Positions 46,272 through 58,720 of a DNA stretch of 64,000 nt are shown here, piece by piece; the first letter of the stretch is position 1; the number at the start of each line of letters is the position of its first letter. Both the position numbers and the translations under genes were made by a program. The notes beneath the pieces were generated by a model, which made no database searches, was not told the DNA's origin, and worked only from the letters and a program-made list of their open reading frames with translations. The stretch comes from Liolophura sinensis (taxonomy: Eukaryota; Mollusca; Polyplacophora; Chitonida; Chitonidae), in the NCBI RefSeq assembly GCF_032854445.1, contig NC_088296.1, positions 12,808,706 through 12,872,705 of the forward strand. The letters run 5' to 3'.

Positions 46272-46547
46272 AATGACAACACAGTATTTTGAGTAATTTT
46301 GGACCCGTGACATCTATTAAATTGCAAGTAACATCATTGCATTCTAATTTATTTTATGCAATTCTCCTCAAGCCATTGTGCCAGAGGGCGTAACGTTTGC
46401 TACTATTTATGTATTTGCTTGAACAGTTAAAATAAACCCTAAGAGGTAAATTGACAAGAGGCCGTATTTCAACGGTTACGTGTGGCCATTTTCGGACTGA
46501 CACACTGTCGTCGTTGCTCTGTTTTTACTCTCCATGCTGAGTTGTAT

Positions 46548-46745
46548 TCTTCTGACTGCGGCCGATCGACCTCTCACCAATGAGGTCGCAGGTTCGACTC
46601 CATTTCTCGGTGATTCAACCGTAGCTTTGGGAGGTTGTAAGGTACCTTGGGAGATTTTGAAACTCTCATAAGCCTTACATTTGTCAAGTAGTTAAAAAAA
46701 TCCCTTTATGCATAAAGTGTTCAACGCAAATCAAATAAATGAATT
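46548..46745 (+). mobile_element. tRNA-derived SINE-like element, family C
   Basis: It has a B box-like GGTTCGACTCC, a body unlike families A and B (AGCTTTGGGAGGTTGTAAGG, TGCATAAAGTGTTCAACGCA) and an AAATAAATGAAT tail. The A box is not clear, and no flanking duplication is seen. Confidence 0.5.
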
Positions 46746-46812
46746 TATCGACAGGAATGCATAATCGACTTGTTGAGAATAATGCACTGTTGACTTGTTT
46801 TGATAAAGTACC

Positions 46813-46965
46813 AAGTCAACGGCGGTATACATACAGAATCGTCAGCGATTGGCTGGTTTGAGAAAGTCAACGGCGGTATACATACAGAATCGTCAGCGAT
46901 TGGCTGGTTTGAGAAAGTCAACGGCGGTATACATACAGAATCGTCAGCGATTGGCTGGTTTGAGA
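46813..46965. repeat. 51 bp tandem repeat, three perfect copies
   Basis: AAGTCAACGGCGGTATACAT begins units at 46813, 46864 and 46915. The copies look identical, indicating very recent expansion. Confidence 0.95.
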
Positions 46966-47261
46966 GGTATGGCAATTTCTTTCAGTCTGACCTAGCCTGC
47001 TGGAGTTAATACTGGAAGACTGGAAGTTAATACTAATCAGCTTCGATCTCGTTAGGTCACCACACGTTGATCGCTTGCGCGGCGGAAGGGTGCTTCCATC
47101 AGATCGCGCGGCGATTTTATGAGACGGTATAATGAATTAATTTCAGTGGGACTGAATGCTTTATTGAAAATATTTTTAATGTGACAATAACTGGTGAACG
47201 GCCTCAATGCCACCGCTCCTGGATCTGCCGCTCTCGAAGAGCTCACCAGATGAATTGTCAA

Positions 47262-47793
47262 AGTTTAATAGGCTCCTAGTGGGAGTGACGGTTTATGGAA
47301 TGAATCCGTTTAAACTACTCAACACTCAAACAAACCTTGAATTAAAAATACCTCACATGGTCATTTTAAGGGTCGTATAGTTATGGTTTGCTCCCATTCA
47401 CCCCTATAGGATACTTAGCCATCTTTCGTAAAACAGTCCTTTACGAAACTCTTCGGCCTGTACAGTCACTCCTTTGAAACGTTTACGGTCTTTCAAGTGC
47501 AAGCTCACCGTTGAGTGCAAGTTTCCGAAATAACGCTGGATGCGCGGTTATCCTGGTTCAAGGGCCTTGCAACCAAAAATGTATTTGTGACCCAGAAATC
47601 CGGATGGTATATGTGCTGTTGTGAAGTTCAAGTGAGCGAAGACTGATGGACACTGTATCTGAATAAATGTTTACATTTGGAATGATCGAAGTCAGGGATT
47701 TGAACAGTCTGGTACTCTAGGGCATTAAGCATTTAAAAGAAACAACTGGACCGAAACAGGAAGTAAGCAATCAGCTGTTTTCTGAAACTTACT
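47262..47793. other. Unique sequence
   Basis: No ORF or element recognised. The local CpG content is somewhat higher than in the surroundings. Confidence 0.3.
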
Positions 47794-48090
47794 ATAAGTA
47801 TCCTACAGGGATAAATGAGAGCAAGCCGTGACAATTCCAGCGCCCATAAGTATCCTACAGGGATAAATGAGAGCAAGCCGTGACAATTCCAGCGCCCATA
47901 AGTATCCTACAGAGATAAATGAGAGCAAGCCGTGACTATTTTAGCGCCCATAAGTATCCTACAGAGATAAATGAGAGCAGGCCGTGACTATTCCGGCGCC
48001 TATAAGTATCCTACTGGGATAAATGGGAGCAAGCCGTGACTATTCCAGCGCCCATAAGTATCCCACAGGGATAAATGAGAGCAAGCCCGT
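47794..48090. repeat. 52 bp tandem repeat, about six copies
   Basis: ATAAGTATCCTACAGGGATA units start at 47794, 47846, 47898 and onward at 52 bp steps, with scattered substitutions. The last copy is partial. Confidence 0.92.
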
Positions 48091-48437
48091 CCAAAACCTA
48101 AAAAAAACGGACGTTAGTTATCCCGGATTAGTGGCATGACATGATGTACCTGTCGCTGAGTAATCTGGATTTAGCCGACGCTCGTTAAGCCGCCATGTCT
48201 AGGCCTTCAGTAATGTGAAGCCTTGTTTCTTTTGAAAGGTGAAGCATGCGCACAAGGATACATGTTAAGGAATTCTAAAGTAAAGATCCTGAAACATGCT
48301 ATGCCCTAGAAATGGGATTTTACATCAAATTGTCATCTATTCGGCATTTTAATATCTCTTAATTCGAAATTGTTGTGGGCATATTTTACGGCAATGATCA
48401 GAAAACCTAGAAAATTACATCAACGGTGAACGATTTA

Positions 48438-48505
48438 CCTCCCCCCCCCCCACACCAACCACCACCACCGGGACCCCCCCACCCACTCCCGCCCACTCAC
48501 CCCTC
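48438..48505. repeat. C-rich low-complexity stretch
   Basis: Runs of C (CCCCCCCCCC, CCCCCCCACCC) with CACC repeats on the + strand, giving G-runs on the complement. Confidence 0.75.
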
Positions 48506-48555
48506 AGAACAACGCTAATGTAGATTCCCTTGACTCAGGACTATCGGGCACTTAA

Positions 48556-48715
48556 TATTTATTTATTAATTTTGTTTGATTTGTGTTTTACGTCAAATTC
48601 AAGAATATTTCACTTATACGACGGCAGCCAGCATTATTGTGGGAGCCCACGACCATCCACATGTTGCTGCCAGACTTTGCGACACATGGCCGTAGAGGAT
48701 GTTCAAACAGCGTCA
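48556..48715 (-). mobile_element. SINE fragment, family A, diverged
   Basis: The tail and centre are recognisable (GAATATTTCACTTATACGAC, CCACGACCATCCACATGTTG), with an internal deletion around the usual GGGCAGAGCC. The head is missing. Confidence 0.75.
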
Positions 48716-49213
48716 GAAATATCACTGCCATTTATTACACTGAAGAGCTAGATACACTACCCACCTGCGCTTGAGCCAATTAGTTGATAACATCTCCCAA
48801 CACGTCAATCATCTGGATCGTCCCAAGGGCTCGACCAATCAAACGTCGCCGTTTCCGATCGACAGATGGAAGTGCCTGCAGACCACATCCTTTTATCTGA
48901 TTCGATGGCTCTTTATTAATTTTGAGAGCCATATTGTTGCAATTTGCCTTAAGCCCTCAGCCAAGCATCCTGTATGCCATTATGACTATAGTAAAGCTCT
49001 TGTCTCTTCTTGACACACCTGCGCACTCACCTGAGTAGGTATGTCTACCTGGTGACTTTGTTTAACCTGTGGTAACGGTACTTACCTGGCTATTAGACCA
49101 TCTTTTTCTCAATGACTAGGAACGCGGTGGACGAACAGTTTCCGCACCTCTTACGTACGTATATCTTGTTTACCTCTTCAGTGGTATAGTTCGCTTTTCT
49201 GTGACTTGGTACA

Positions 49214-49503
49214 CCTGTGGAAGTATTTTTTTATTTATTTGATTGGTGATTTACGCCGTACTCAAGAATATTTCACTTATACGACGGCGGCCAACATTAC
49301 GATTGGAGGAAACCGGGCACAGCCTGGGGAATACCCACCACCATCCGCAGGTTGCTGCCAGACCTTCCCACATACGACCGCAGAAGAAGCCAGCATGAGC
49401 AGGACTTGAACTCAAGACGACCGCATTGGTGAGAGACTCCTTGGTCATTACGCTGCGCTAGCGCGCTAACCAACTGAACCACGGAGGCCCCCCTGTGAAA
49501 GTA
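49214..49503 (-). mobile_element. Full-length SINE, family A
   Basis: The tRNA-like head is complete, ending GGGGGCCTCCGTGGTTCAGT on the - strand. CCTGTGGAAGTA at 49214-49225 and CCTGTGAAAGTA at 49492-49503 form a target-site duplication with one mismatch. Confidence 0.88.
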
Positions 49504-49639
49504 AGAAGTGCCATTTATACATATGACGGTATGGACTTAAAAGGTAAATTTAATATGTAAATAAATAAGTCCATCGCCAAATGGTGTTATATATTATAGA
49601 TGAATAAACGTACATATACTTTAGCACGTACATTCATAT

Positions 49640-49895
49640 ACAGCTGTTGCCGAAGTGGCTAGCACTCCCAGCGCGGCGCAATGCCCATACAGCCTCTCAC
49701 CTTTGAGGTGGCTGTGAGTTCAAGTCCAGCCCATGCTGGCTTTTCCTCCGGCCGTATGTGGGAAGGCCTTCCAACAACCTGTGGATGGTAGTGGGTTCTG
49801 TCCGGTTTCCTCTCACCATAATGCTGACCGCCGTTGTATAAGTGAAGTATTCTTGAGTAAGGCGTAAAACACCAATCGAATAAATAAATAAATGG
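49640..49895 (+). mobile_element. SINE, family A, nearly full length
   Basis: The head has a degenerate A box (GAAGTGGCTAGCACTCCCAG) and an intact B box (GAGTTCAAGTCC). The centre lacks part of the CCCCGGGCTGTGCC segment, and the tail is AAATAAATAAAT. Confidence 0.85.
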
Positions 49896-50359
49896 TACAG
49901 AGTGACAGTAATTAGTACACATATATACATATATACATATATGCATATACACGTATGTAAATAAACATTGTCGCTGGACTACGGCTAACATGGAAGTGAA
50001 TAAATGAGAAATATGAAAATACGGCTATGATAGATGATAAAACGAGATATTATTTATATAAATACCAGCCTCCGTCTGCATAAAAACATATACAGACGAA
50101 TTAATTTAGCGTAAAAGTCAATGGCATTATTCCCGGCTGTTGTCTTCATCAGTGTGCCATTATTATGCCATTTTTTTATATCTAAGGAGAGTATTTGTGT
50201 TTTCATTTTTTTTATATGTTATTTATAGGGTGTCCTTCTTTAATGAATGTATACAAAACCAAACATGAAGTACAATGCCGTATCACTGTATCCTTGAAGG
50301 AAGATCTACAGTTCTAAACTGCAGTTTAATGGCGTTTCACGGTACCTCCCGGTCTATAT

Positions 50360-50432
50360 TTTATATATTTATTTCATTGGTGCTGTGCGCTGCAATCACG
50401 AATATTTCAATTATACGACAGCGATCAAGGTC
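50360..50432 (-). mobile_element. SINE fragment, family A (tail only)
   Basis: ATTTATTTCATTGGTGCTGT followed by a diverged GAATATTTCAATTATACGAC. The rest is missing. Confidence 0.6.
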
Positions 50433-50852
50433 AGAAAAATTCTTGAATATAGCATTAAGCTACAATAAAATAAAAATCAAGTAAAAGATAGAGATAGAGG
50501 GTTGAAAACATGCACACCACTCTTCGTCAATCACTTCAGCCCAGTTCTACAAAACTGGCTTCGACTTAAAATTTGAAACATGATTTTAACGTTTATATAT
50601 ATGTTGACCTTAGGAAATGATATTGTCTACTCCAATATCAAGTGTTTAGTTAAGTCAAAGTTTGGTAATTTGGAGGTTCGATTTTAAGTTAAACGTCCTA
50701 GCAAACACCTTGACTCCTGAATGCGTCAGGTCAAGGGTAAAACCGTAGACACATGTACATGTATACGGACACGGACGTGTCGTTGGTGAGGAGGACAGCG
50801 CAATGAGTTACGAAGTCGATGTGGGCTTAAACCTATTGTATAGACTGAATCT

Positions 50853-51515
50853 GAATCTGTATGTCCTGAGTATATCCCAAACATGCATACTGAATCTGTA
50901 TGTCCTGAGTATATCCCCAACATGCATACTGAATCTGTATGTCCTGAGTATATTCTCAACATGCATACTGAATCTGTATGTCCTGAGTATATCTCCAGCA
51001 TGCATACTGAATCTGTATGTCCTGAGTATATCTCTGGCATGCATACTGAATTTGTATGTCCTGAGTATATCTCCAGCATGCATACTGAATCTGTATGTCC
51101 TGAGTATATCCCCAGCATGCATACTGAATTTGTATGTCCTGAGTATATCCCAAGCATGCATACTGAATCTGTATGTCCTGAGTATATCTCCAGCATGCAC
51201 ACTGAATCTGTGTGTCCTGAGTATATCCCCAGCATGCATACTGAATATGTATGCCCTGAGTATACCTCAGCATGCATACAGAATCTGGATGTCCTGAGCA
51301 TATCCCCAGCATGCATACTGAATTTGTAAGTGCTGAGTATATCTTCAGCATGCATACTGAATCTGTATGTCCTGAGCATATCCGCAGCATGCATACTAAA
51401 TCTGTATGTCTTGAGTATATCCCTAGCATGCATACTGAATCTGTATGTCCTGAGCATATTCCCAGCATGCATACTGAATCTGTATGGCCTGAGTATATCC
51501 CCAGCATGCATACTG
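50853..51515. repeat. 39 bp minisatellite, about 17 copies
   Basis: Unit TGAATCTGTATGTCCTGAGT plus 19 bases including CAGCATGCATAC. The period of 13 codons keeps several frames open on both strands, producing ORFs up to 269 codons that are artefacts. Confidence 0.94.
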
Positions 51516-51828
51516 ACAAGCTGTTCAACAGCCACGTATTTTGAAGAGGTTATACACCAAAGATTGGGCGAAAGTGATCGGTAAGCACCTTACTCAAAAA
51601 TGAAAATTTTTGCATTTTTCCTTTATAGCCCAAAAGTGTAACCAACAAGGAAATACCATCTTCGCAAATGTCTATATATATTATTTATATGGTAATAAAG
51701 TTAATTTCAAAATTTGAAGGGAAAAAATCTTTCGTGAATTATGAAATCAATGAATCAGTTAATTAATTAATTGTATATAAGTTAATTACATACAATTATA
51801 ATTAATTGTATATAAGTTAATTATGTCA

Positions 51829-51950
51829 TTGCAAATGACGGGTTTCTGATTTATATCAGATTGATTGATTACTTATTTGAGAACTTTTCCTTTATACAAC
51901 ACACACATACATATATACACACACATACATATATATATATATATAAGCAC

Positions 51951-52041
<91 letters not shown>

Positions 52042-52111
52042 TGTATAAAGGAAAAGTTCTCAAATAAGTAATCAATCAATCTGATATAAATCAGAAACCC
52101 GTCATTTGCAA
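51829..52111. repeat. Palindrome with perfect 72 bp arms around an AT/GT microsatellite
   Basis: The left arm begins TTGCAAATGACGGGTTTCTG and ends CTTTATACAAC. The right arm, ending at 52111, is its exact reverse complement. The centre (about 51901-52040) is (CA)n/(TA)n/(TG)n, so the whole 283 bp can fold into one hairpin. No clear target-site duplication or transposon-type terminal motif is seen. Confidence 0.92.
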
Positions 52112-52689
52112 TCCACATATTGATTGTGTTCCTTTCTTGACAGAAATTGAAAGATAGAACTTGGCAGCCGCCTTTGTGTGTTTTCTCATTAATTTCTTAT
52201 CTTCATTTGGCATCAATGTAGTCGTATCAGTCTTTTCACCAAATCATCAAAATATGCAACGGTTCAGGCGTCGTGTGGAAACGTTGGGGCCAGTGCCAGC
52301 GTGGCAATTCTTATACCACGATTTTAGCTTCATCACGGTTATTGATAATTCCCAGCTTTAAGGTAGATATTTTGGTGCATAAATACGGACATATATTTAC
52401 ATTTGTCAAAAATAGAACGAATACATACTTTGATCTCCAATAACTAATGCGTTTTCCCCAGAAATCGGATTCAATATTTTGCCCTATAATTTACATGCAG
52501 ATTTGAATTTTTTTAAAGATTGGCATAAACACTCTTTTCATTTTATCACCAGCAACCACATTAAAGGAGCAGAAAATGTAAATATCAATCTAATACCATT
52601 GAAAATAGTGTGCATTTCCACGCAGGTGAATGCCATAACAAATTCTAATATGTACCTCAAGTTGATAAATTATAAATAAATCAGCGCCA

Positions 52690-53480
52690 ACATCCGTTGT
52701 GGACGACTCCATTTTGCCTAAGAACTAGTCCTGAAGTCTCCGCCGAAGTGCAGTTCGTCAATTTCCGGTAGATCATTTCTTCTCAGAAGGTAGCAAACAG
52801 TACAGTTCGTTTTCCGCTTGACGATCAGGAAACCGGAATGTTGAACGGAGGTTCCAAGTTTACACGAACGAGCCGGCAGTTTTAACGACTCTCATTGGCT
52901 GAGAGGCAACACACCCCCAGCATGAATTAGAGGGTGTTAAAGATGGAGGACGCGATGAACTCATCGATTTATGCCAGCTTTGCCGTTTTCAGGCTTTACT
53001 TGTATGGCGAAGAAAAATCGCAAAATTATGCAGTGGGCACCACCAGATAGAAAAAATGTGCTCTTTTCAGCCAATAGTGTCATGTTATTAAGTCTTCTTC
53101 TCCTGTAAGTCTAGCTGCATGAGCATGAGTGGCTCAACTGATCTGACGATGTACTAACATGCCGTATTCGGTACGTTAGTACATTATTAAATCAGGTGTC
53201 AGCTTCACTCGCGGAACTATGCGTTGGATCATGAGCGAGGCATTCGGTGGCAAGGGCAGTGCACCTCGTCCAACCTTGGACAGCCATACAAATCTTTAAT
53301 TGCCAAAGGCTTGCTGTCAAAATCGTAATTCTATGACCCTCGACCTGGGTATTACATTTAAAGAAGGCGTCTAAACGCTATAGCTCTCATCGTTTTCTCC
53401 CTCTTGCGCGCTCAAAACGCTCGCCGATGACGTAAATGGAACGGACCAGTCTATTTATAAACCGTGGTGTTGTTTTTGTT
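52690..53480. promoter_or_regulatory. CpG-richer stretch, possible promoter or first-exon region
   Basis: CpG-containing words are more frequent here than in the flanks, and an inverted-CCAAT-type ATTGGCT lies near 52895. A 35-codon ORF opens on the + strand at about 52943 (MEDAMNSSIYASF...) and a 40-codon ORF on the - strand from about 52713 (MESSTTDVGADLF...). Neither can be tied to a further exon. Confidence 0.2.
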
Positions 53481-54665
53481 GACAAAAATCAACGTTTATT
53501 GATGCCACACGTCACAATAACTTCTCTTGACAACAATATACTTCTCATTTCATCCTCGGTGAAAGCTATTATATGACATCGCAGGAAGTTTTAAACTGTG
53601 TAACAGGTGTTTGGCAGACGGCATTTGTATAAGTCTGGCAGCAGTGTTCATTTCACGGCGAGAAATGTGTCATTATGTTTAGAAACAAATTAGGGCCTAT
53701 GGTTGTTACACCGTTGAAACCATTTACTGACTTATTTACTTCAGCTGCAATTGTGATCAATATGATACTTGTTCAAACTGAAATCAATCATTAACATAGG
53801 CTGGTAACCTGCTTGCGTAGAAGCAATGGTTTCGCCTGTTGTGTGATTTATTGACCACGCGCTACTTATAATAACCATGCACGGATCAAAAATGTTGATA
53901 TGACTCGATTTTTTCCTTATTCGCGTATTTATTACCCAAATTGGACGCATTGAGGAGGGTTATAGAACATAGAATATATATATGTTCCTGGTGTGGGTGT
54001 CCAGCAGGAGTCTTACAGTCAATAAGGTGGATGTGGATACGCCTTCGGCCTAAAATAATAGCCTCGCCCACACCCTCTACATGCTAGCACATGTACATAC
54101 GAAAGGGAAGTAATTATAGCGATAAGGATTTAGGCCATTCACGGTCTCGTCTTTGAAACCTCATCTGGCCTCTCGTCACGCAATCCTGGACACAATTAAA
54201 CCCAATGAAATCTTTAAAACGTTTTGCTTTTTCATACCAAACATGCATATCTCAAAGCCGTAAATGGCCAGCTTGGAGCAAACCACGGACATAGGCTCGC
54301 CTGTTTTCATACAAGGATAATACACGGTTTTGATGCCTGCAACTATAATATACAATTATAATTTCCTTGTTCTCGCCACACACATCCCCTTACCATTAAT
54401 CCGAACCCATACAATAACACCAAACTTTTGTACAAAAAATAAAGCAAGTTGAGACAACCGTGTTCATCACCTATTATCTATATGCATCGAAACAGACATT
54501 CGAATTCCTGCCGTCCATGATAAATGATAATGGACGTTAAGGTTCGATAATCACAACACCAATTTCCAAAACAATAGTCAACTGAAGCCACCAAAAAGCT
54601 AAGTAAATAAAGGAGTACTTATTACATTTACTATTAGGACTTATCGTCTACGTGTCGAAACAGAC
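53481..54665. other. Unique sequence, nothing recognised
   Basis: AT-rich, with no ORF or repeat of note. Confidence 0.35.
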
Positions 54666-55035
54666 GTATACCAGCCGTCAACCAAGAGGGTCGTTCCGCG
54701 TCAATAATCGCAAGATCAGTTCCCAAAACGACGTTTAACACAAACTACCAATCTACGTATACCAACCGTCAACCAAGATAGTCGTTCCGCGTCAATAATC
54801 GCAAGATCAGTTCCCAAAACGACGTTTAACACAAACTATCAATCTACATATACCAGCCGTCAACCAAGATAGTCGTTCCGCGTCAAAAATCACAAGATCA
54901 GTTCCCAAAACGGCGTTTAACACAAACTACCAATCTACGTAAGCCCTATACCAGCCGTCAACCAAGATAGTCATTCCGCGTCAATAATCGCAAGATCAGT
55001 TCCCAAAATGACGTTTAGCACAAACTACCAATCTA
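54666..55035. repeat. 91 bp tandem repeat, four copies
   Basis: GTATACCAGCCGTCAACCAA begins units near 54666, 54757 and 54848; the fourth, near 54946, follows a 7 bp insertion. Substitutions are few. Confidence 0.92.
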
Positions 55036-55528
55036 AGAAAGTATACAAAGTATATAAAGCTATAAATAATTTGTAGGCATATATTTAAAATCAGCCAAAA
55101 TTGATCGTGTTCTATCTCGCCTCGTATTTTATCCTTGATTTAGGCTTCGCGGCTGTGTGGTGGCATAGTCTCAAGTACAGAAATTATTTTCATACCTATA
55201 AACTCGTCTCTCATGTTTTCATCTCACGCCCGACGTTCCATAAACTCTTTTATTTTATTTCGCAATTCCCATTGATTAGCTATACGCTAAATCACTGGGA
55301 GAATACGTCCCACGAAACCGGATATTGTGGACAGCTGACTTCCGGTTGTCCTGTTTGTGAGCAGCCATTCTTCTGAGCAGAGACAAGTAATTGTACAACG
55401 GCTAATCATTGACCAAAACTTCCCAGCCTTGAAGCCAATCAAAACTTATCAATACAATGGAATCATTCACTTGCACGTCAGCTTTGCAAGAAAAGAATTC
55501 GAAGAGCCGTTTTCAAACAAAAAGGGAC

Positions 55529-55930
55529 TGTATGCATGTGCACCCCAGTTATGCATGTTCACCCCAGTTATGCATGTTCACCCCAGTTATGCATGTCCAT
55601 CCCAGTTATGCATGTTCATCCCAGTTATGCATGTTCACCCCAGTTATGCATGTCCATCCCAGTTATGCATGTTCACCCCAGTTATGCATGTCCATCCCAG
55701 TTATGCATGTCCACCCCAGTTATGCATGTTCATCCCAGTTATGCATGTTCATCCCAGTTATGCATGTCCACCCCAGTTATGCATGTGCACCCCAGTTATG
55801 CATGTTCATCCCAGTTATGCATGTGCACCCCAGTTATGCATGTTCACCCCAGTTATGCATGTTCACCCCAGTTATACATGTCCACCACAGTTATGCATGT
55901 TCACCCCAGTTATGCATGTCCATTCCAGTT
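55529..55930. repeat. 20 bp minisatellite, about 20 copies
   Basis: Unit CAGTTATGCATGTTCACCCC with TTCA/TCCA/TGCA variants. Three repeats equal 20 codons, so all three + frames stay open. Confidence 0.94.
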
Positions 55931-56482
55931 AATTTACCTAAATGAAGAATGTAGGACACTTTGACCCTAGCCCCGTCTTCTCTTTTTGTCATTTTTCTGA
56001 TCAAATTATTTTCCAGTATTTATGTAACTAGCAATGCCGTTAACTCATAACTTTGTGTATAGTCGCATATATATGAAACAGTACATAACCTGACTATATA
56101 CTGACAGGGACAGCCTATCCCTGCAGTGGCTCTCCCTCTCTCTCCCTGAGCACTTCGCCTTAGTGCGCATGTTATACATATTTGATAGAGCTTCCCTTAC
56201 AGCCATAGATCCTATCCGGGTTATGCATGGATGTTTGTCATTCGATACTCTGTGTCACATAGCACTGATACCTAACACTTCTTGTACCCGTAACCACGTC
56301 CTATAGCTTCAACTCACGCTCGTGATCGTATTCACAGCCAAAACAGGGCCTGTACATAACGTAGGGTACCGTTACGAAAGTCTCCGTCTCGGATTTTTTT
56401 AACTGTTAAATACTGTTTTTTGTGTTGGCGATTTTTTACAATGAAATCTTCAATCTGAATCCTGAAAAGCTAAATGTCATCC
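55931..56482. other. Unique sequence
   Basis: No gene or repeat recognised. Confidence 0.35.
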
Positions 56483-56738
56483 CGTATTTATTTATTTATT
56501 TATTTGATTGGTGTTTTACGCCGTACTCAAGAATATTTCACTTATACGACGTCGGCCAGCATTATGGTGGGAGGAAACCGGGGGAAACCCACGTCCATCC
56601 GCAGGTAGCTGGCAGACCTTCCCACGTATACGGCCGGAGAGGAAGCCAGTATGAGCTGGACTCACAGCGACCGCATTGGTGAGAGGCTCCTAGGCCTTTA
56701 CGCTGCGCTAGGGCGCTAACCAACTGAGCCACGGAGGC
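56483..56738 (-). mobile_element. SINE, family A, full length with a small internal deletion
   Basis: The tail is (AAAT)n, the head ends GAGCCTCCGTGGCTCAGTTG on the - strand, and the GGGCAGAGCCC segment is lost from the centre. The target-site duplication is unclear. Confidence 0.87.
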
Positions 56739-56965
56739 TCATTCTTGCACTATATAAAAAAGCGCACTAATGTGCCTCTGTAATTTGGGAATTGTATTTG
56801 AATTTAAAAACGTATTTGAATTCCCACGCTGTTCTCAAGAATACTTTTCTTAATCGAAAGGATTTGTGAAATGCAATGTTCATTTGAACAATTTATGTAG
56901 TTTATTGTTTGTTCTAGCATGTAGGAATACAAGTAAGTTTCTAGCCTTCTTTTTAGAATGTAAAG

Positions 56966-57052
56966 GCTATTTATTTATTTATTCATTTGATTGGTGTTTT
57001 ACACAGTACTGAAGAATATTTTACTTATACGACGGAGGCCAGCGTGATGGAG
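56966..57052 (-). mobile_element. SINE fragment, family A (tail and part of centre)
   Basis: TTTGATTGGTGTTTTACACA leads into a diverged centre that stops at about 57052. Confidence 0.7.
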
Positions 57053-57288
57053 GGAAGGAACGGATGTCAAGATTGGTTTAAAGGTGAAGTTAATTCATAG
57101 CGAAATAACTTTCCGAAATTCCAGAATACCGGCTGAAAACATGCGTAAACATGCAGACATCCACAGAATAAATACGCCTCGAAAACGAAATTAACTGTTC
57201 AATTTTTTGTATTAACATCTGCATTCCCAGTTTAAATATTTGGAACTTCTACTTTCACAATCTTGCATGGTTTAACAAAACTTTTATT

Positions 57289-57761
57289 ACCTTTCATAAA
57301 TCCATTAAATACTTTAAACACCTTTCATAAATCCATTAAATACTTTAAATACCTTTCATAAATCCATTAAATACTTTAAATACCTTTCATAAATCCATTA
57401 AATACTTTAAATACCTTTCATAAATCCATTAAATACTTTAAATACCTTTCATAAATCATTAAATACTTTAAATACCTTTCATAAATCCATTAAATACTTT
57501 AAACACCTTTCATAAATCCATTAAATACTTTAAATACCTTTCATAAATCCATTAAATACTTTCATAAATCTATTAAATACTTTAAATACCTTTCATAAAT
57601 CCATTAAATACTTTAAATACATTTCATAAATCCATTAAATACTTTAAACACCTTTCATAAATCCATTAAATACTTTAAATACCTTTCATAAATCCATTAA
57701 ATACTTTAAATACCTTTCATAAATCCATTAAATACTTTAAATACCTTTCATAAATCCATTA
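57289..57761. repeat. 31 bp AT-rich minisatellite, about 15 copies
   Basis: Unit ACCTTTCATAAATCCATTAA plus 11 bases. Most copies are identical, with occasional single-base or small-deletion variants. Confidence 0.94.
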
Positions 57762-58557
57762 AAGGCCGTAAACTAAATGTATTATGGTTATGGATATACG
57801 AATGTACGTTACATGTTGACAGCACCCTTCATTTAATACCTAGGCCTATAGCCTATATATAGCTTACACTTCACATGTAAGAAGATCTACACGGCATGAA
57901 TTTAAACTTTCCGTACACAGTGTATTGTAGCTATAGACCATGTGTATATAGGCCTACATGTATAAAATTACTTCGGTTAAATGGCGGCAACGATTTTCAA
58001 TTCTTCGGTAACGTGGCAAAAACTGGATGACATAAGTCGGGTGTCAGGGAGTGACGTACAAATTGACACCGCCGGCAACAGCGGGGTTCGATCCTCACAC
58101 CTCGTCGGTGAGATGAGTTTCTTTATTTTTCACCTTTCTTTCATATGTCAATTTTGAACAACACTACATGCATGAAATTCTCTTTTTTTCAAATATAGGG
58201 CCTATATTCTCATTGGCCTTTGTCGGTTGTGACTCGCTCTGCTTTAATTTCCCACTCAGGACTCCAGCTATCAGTTTACTCAGCTGGAATGTACATTACC
58301 CCCAGAATGTCCTTTCACAATGTATAAGTTGGGAATAGGCCCACTGACTGGTTAATGAAAACTATGCCACTGGTTTTTAGGCTACAGCTGCGATAAGCCA
58401 ACCTATATTGATTATATATAGGCTTGCCTAATAAATCAGACATGTATGTGAATGATACAACGTTGGCATACATGTCTAATACATTAGTCCAACATGTTTA
58501 GGCTACGTATAGGATAATATCTATGGCCTCCAGGAGTAAGAATCAATCTGAACCATC
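57762..58557. other. Unique AT-rich sequence
   Basis: Nothing firm. A B box-like GGTTCGATCC near 58086 is isolated and has no A box at a suitable distance. Confidence 0.35.
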
Positions 58558-58645
58558 TGTCAGTGGCAATAAATCTAATAGTTGGTCTGTCAATGGCAAT
58601 AAATCTAATAGTTTGTCTGTCAATGACAATGAATCTAACAGTGGG
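58558..58645. repeat. 30 bp tandem repeat, three copies
   Basis: CTGTCAATGGCAATAAATCT-type units, open in frame for 70 codons by virtue of the period. Confidence 0.85.
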
Positions 58646-58720
58646 CGTTTTACGTCGATCTCAAGGATATTTCACTTATACTATAGGCCTACGGCAGCCA
58701 GAATTATGAAGGGAGGAAAT
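58646..58720 (-). mobile_element. SINE fragment, family A, interrupted
   Basis: GGGCGTTTTACGTCGATCTC and ATTTCACTTATAC are followed by a short insertion (TATAGGCCTA) and then CGGCAGCCAGAATTATG. Confidence 0.6.

Noticed and set aside
50726-51584. 269-codon - strand ORF and several overlapping ORFs
   Set aside because: Artefact of the 39 bp repeat. Unique parts at either end are short and featureless.
55357-55964. 191-codon ORF of Cys/His/Pro repeats
   Set aside because: The 20 bp minisatellite is open in all + frames, and nothing suggests translation.
58075-58115. tRNA-like B box GGTTCGATCC
   Set aside because: Isolated motif without an A box or SINE body; expected by chance.
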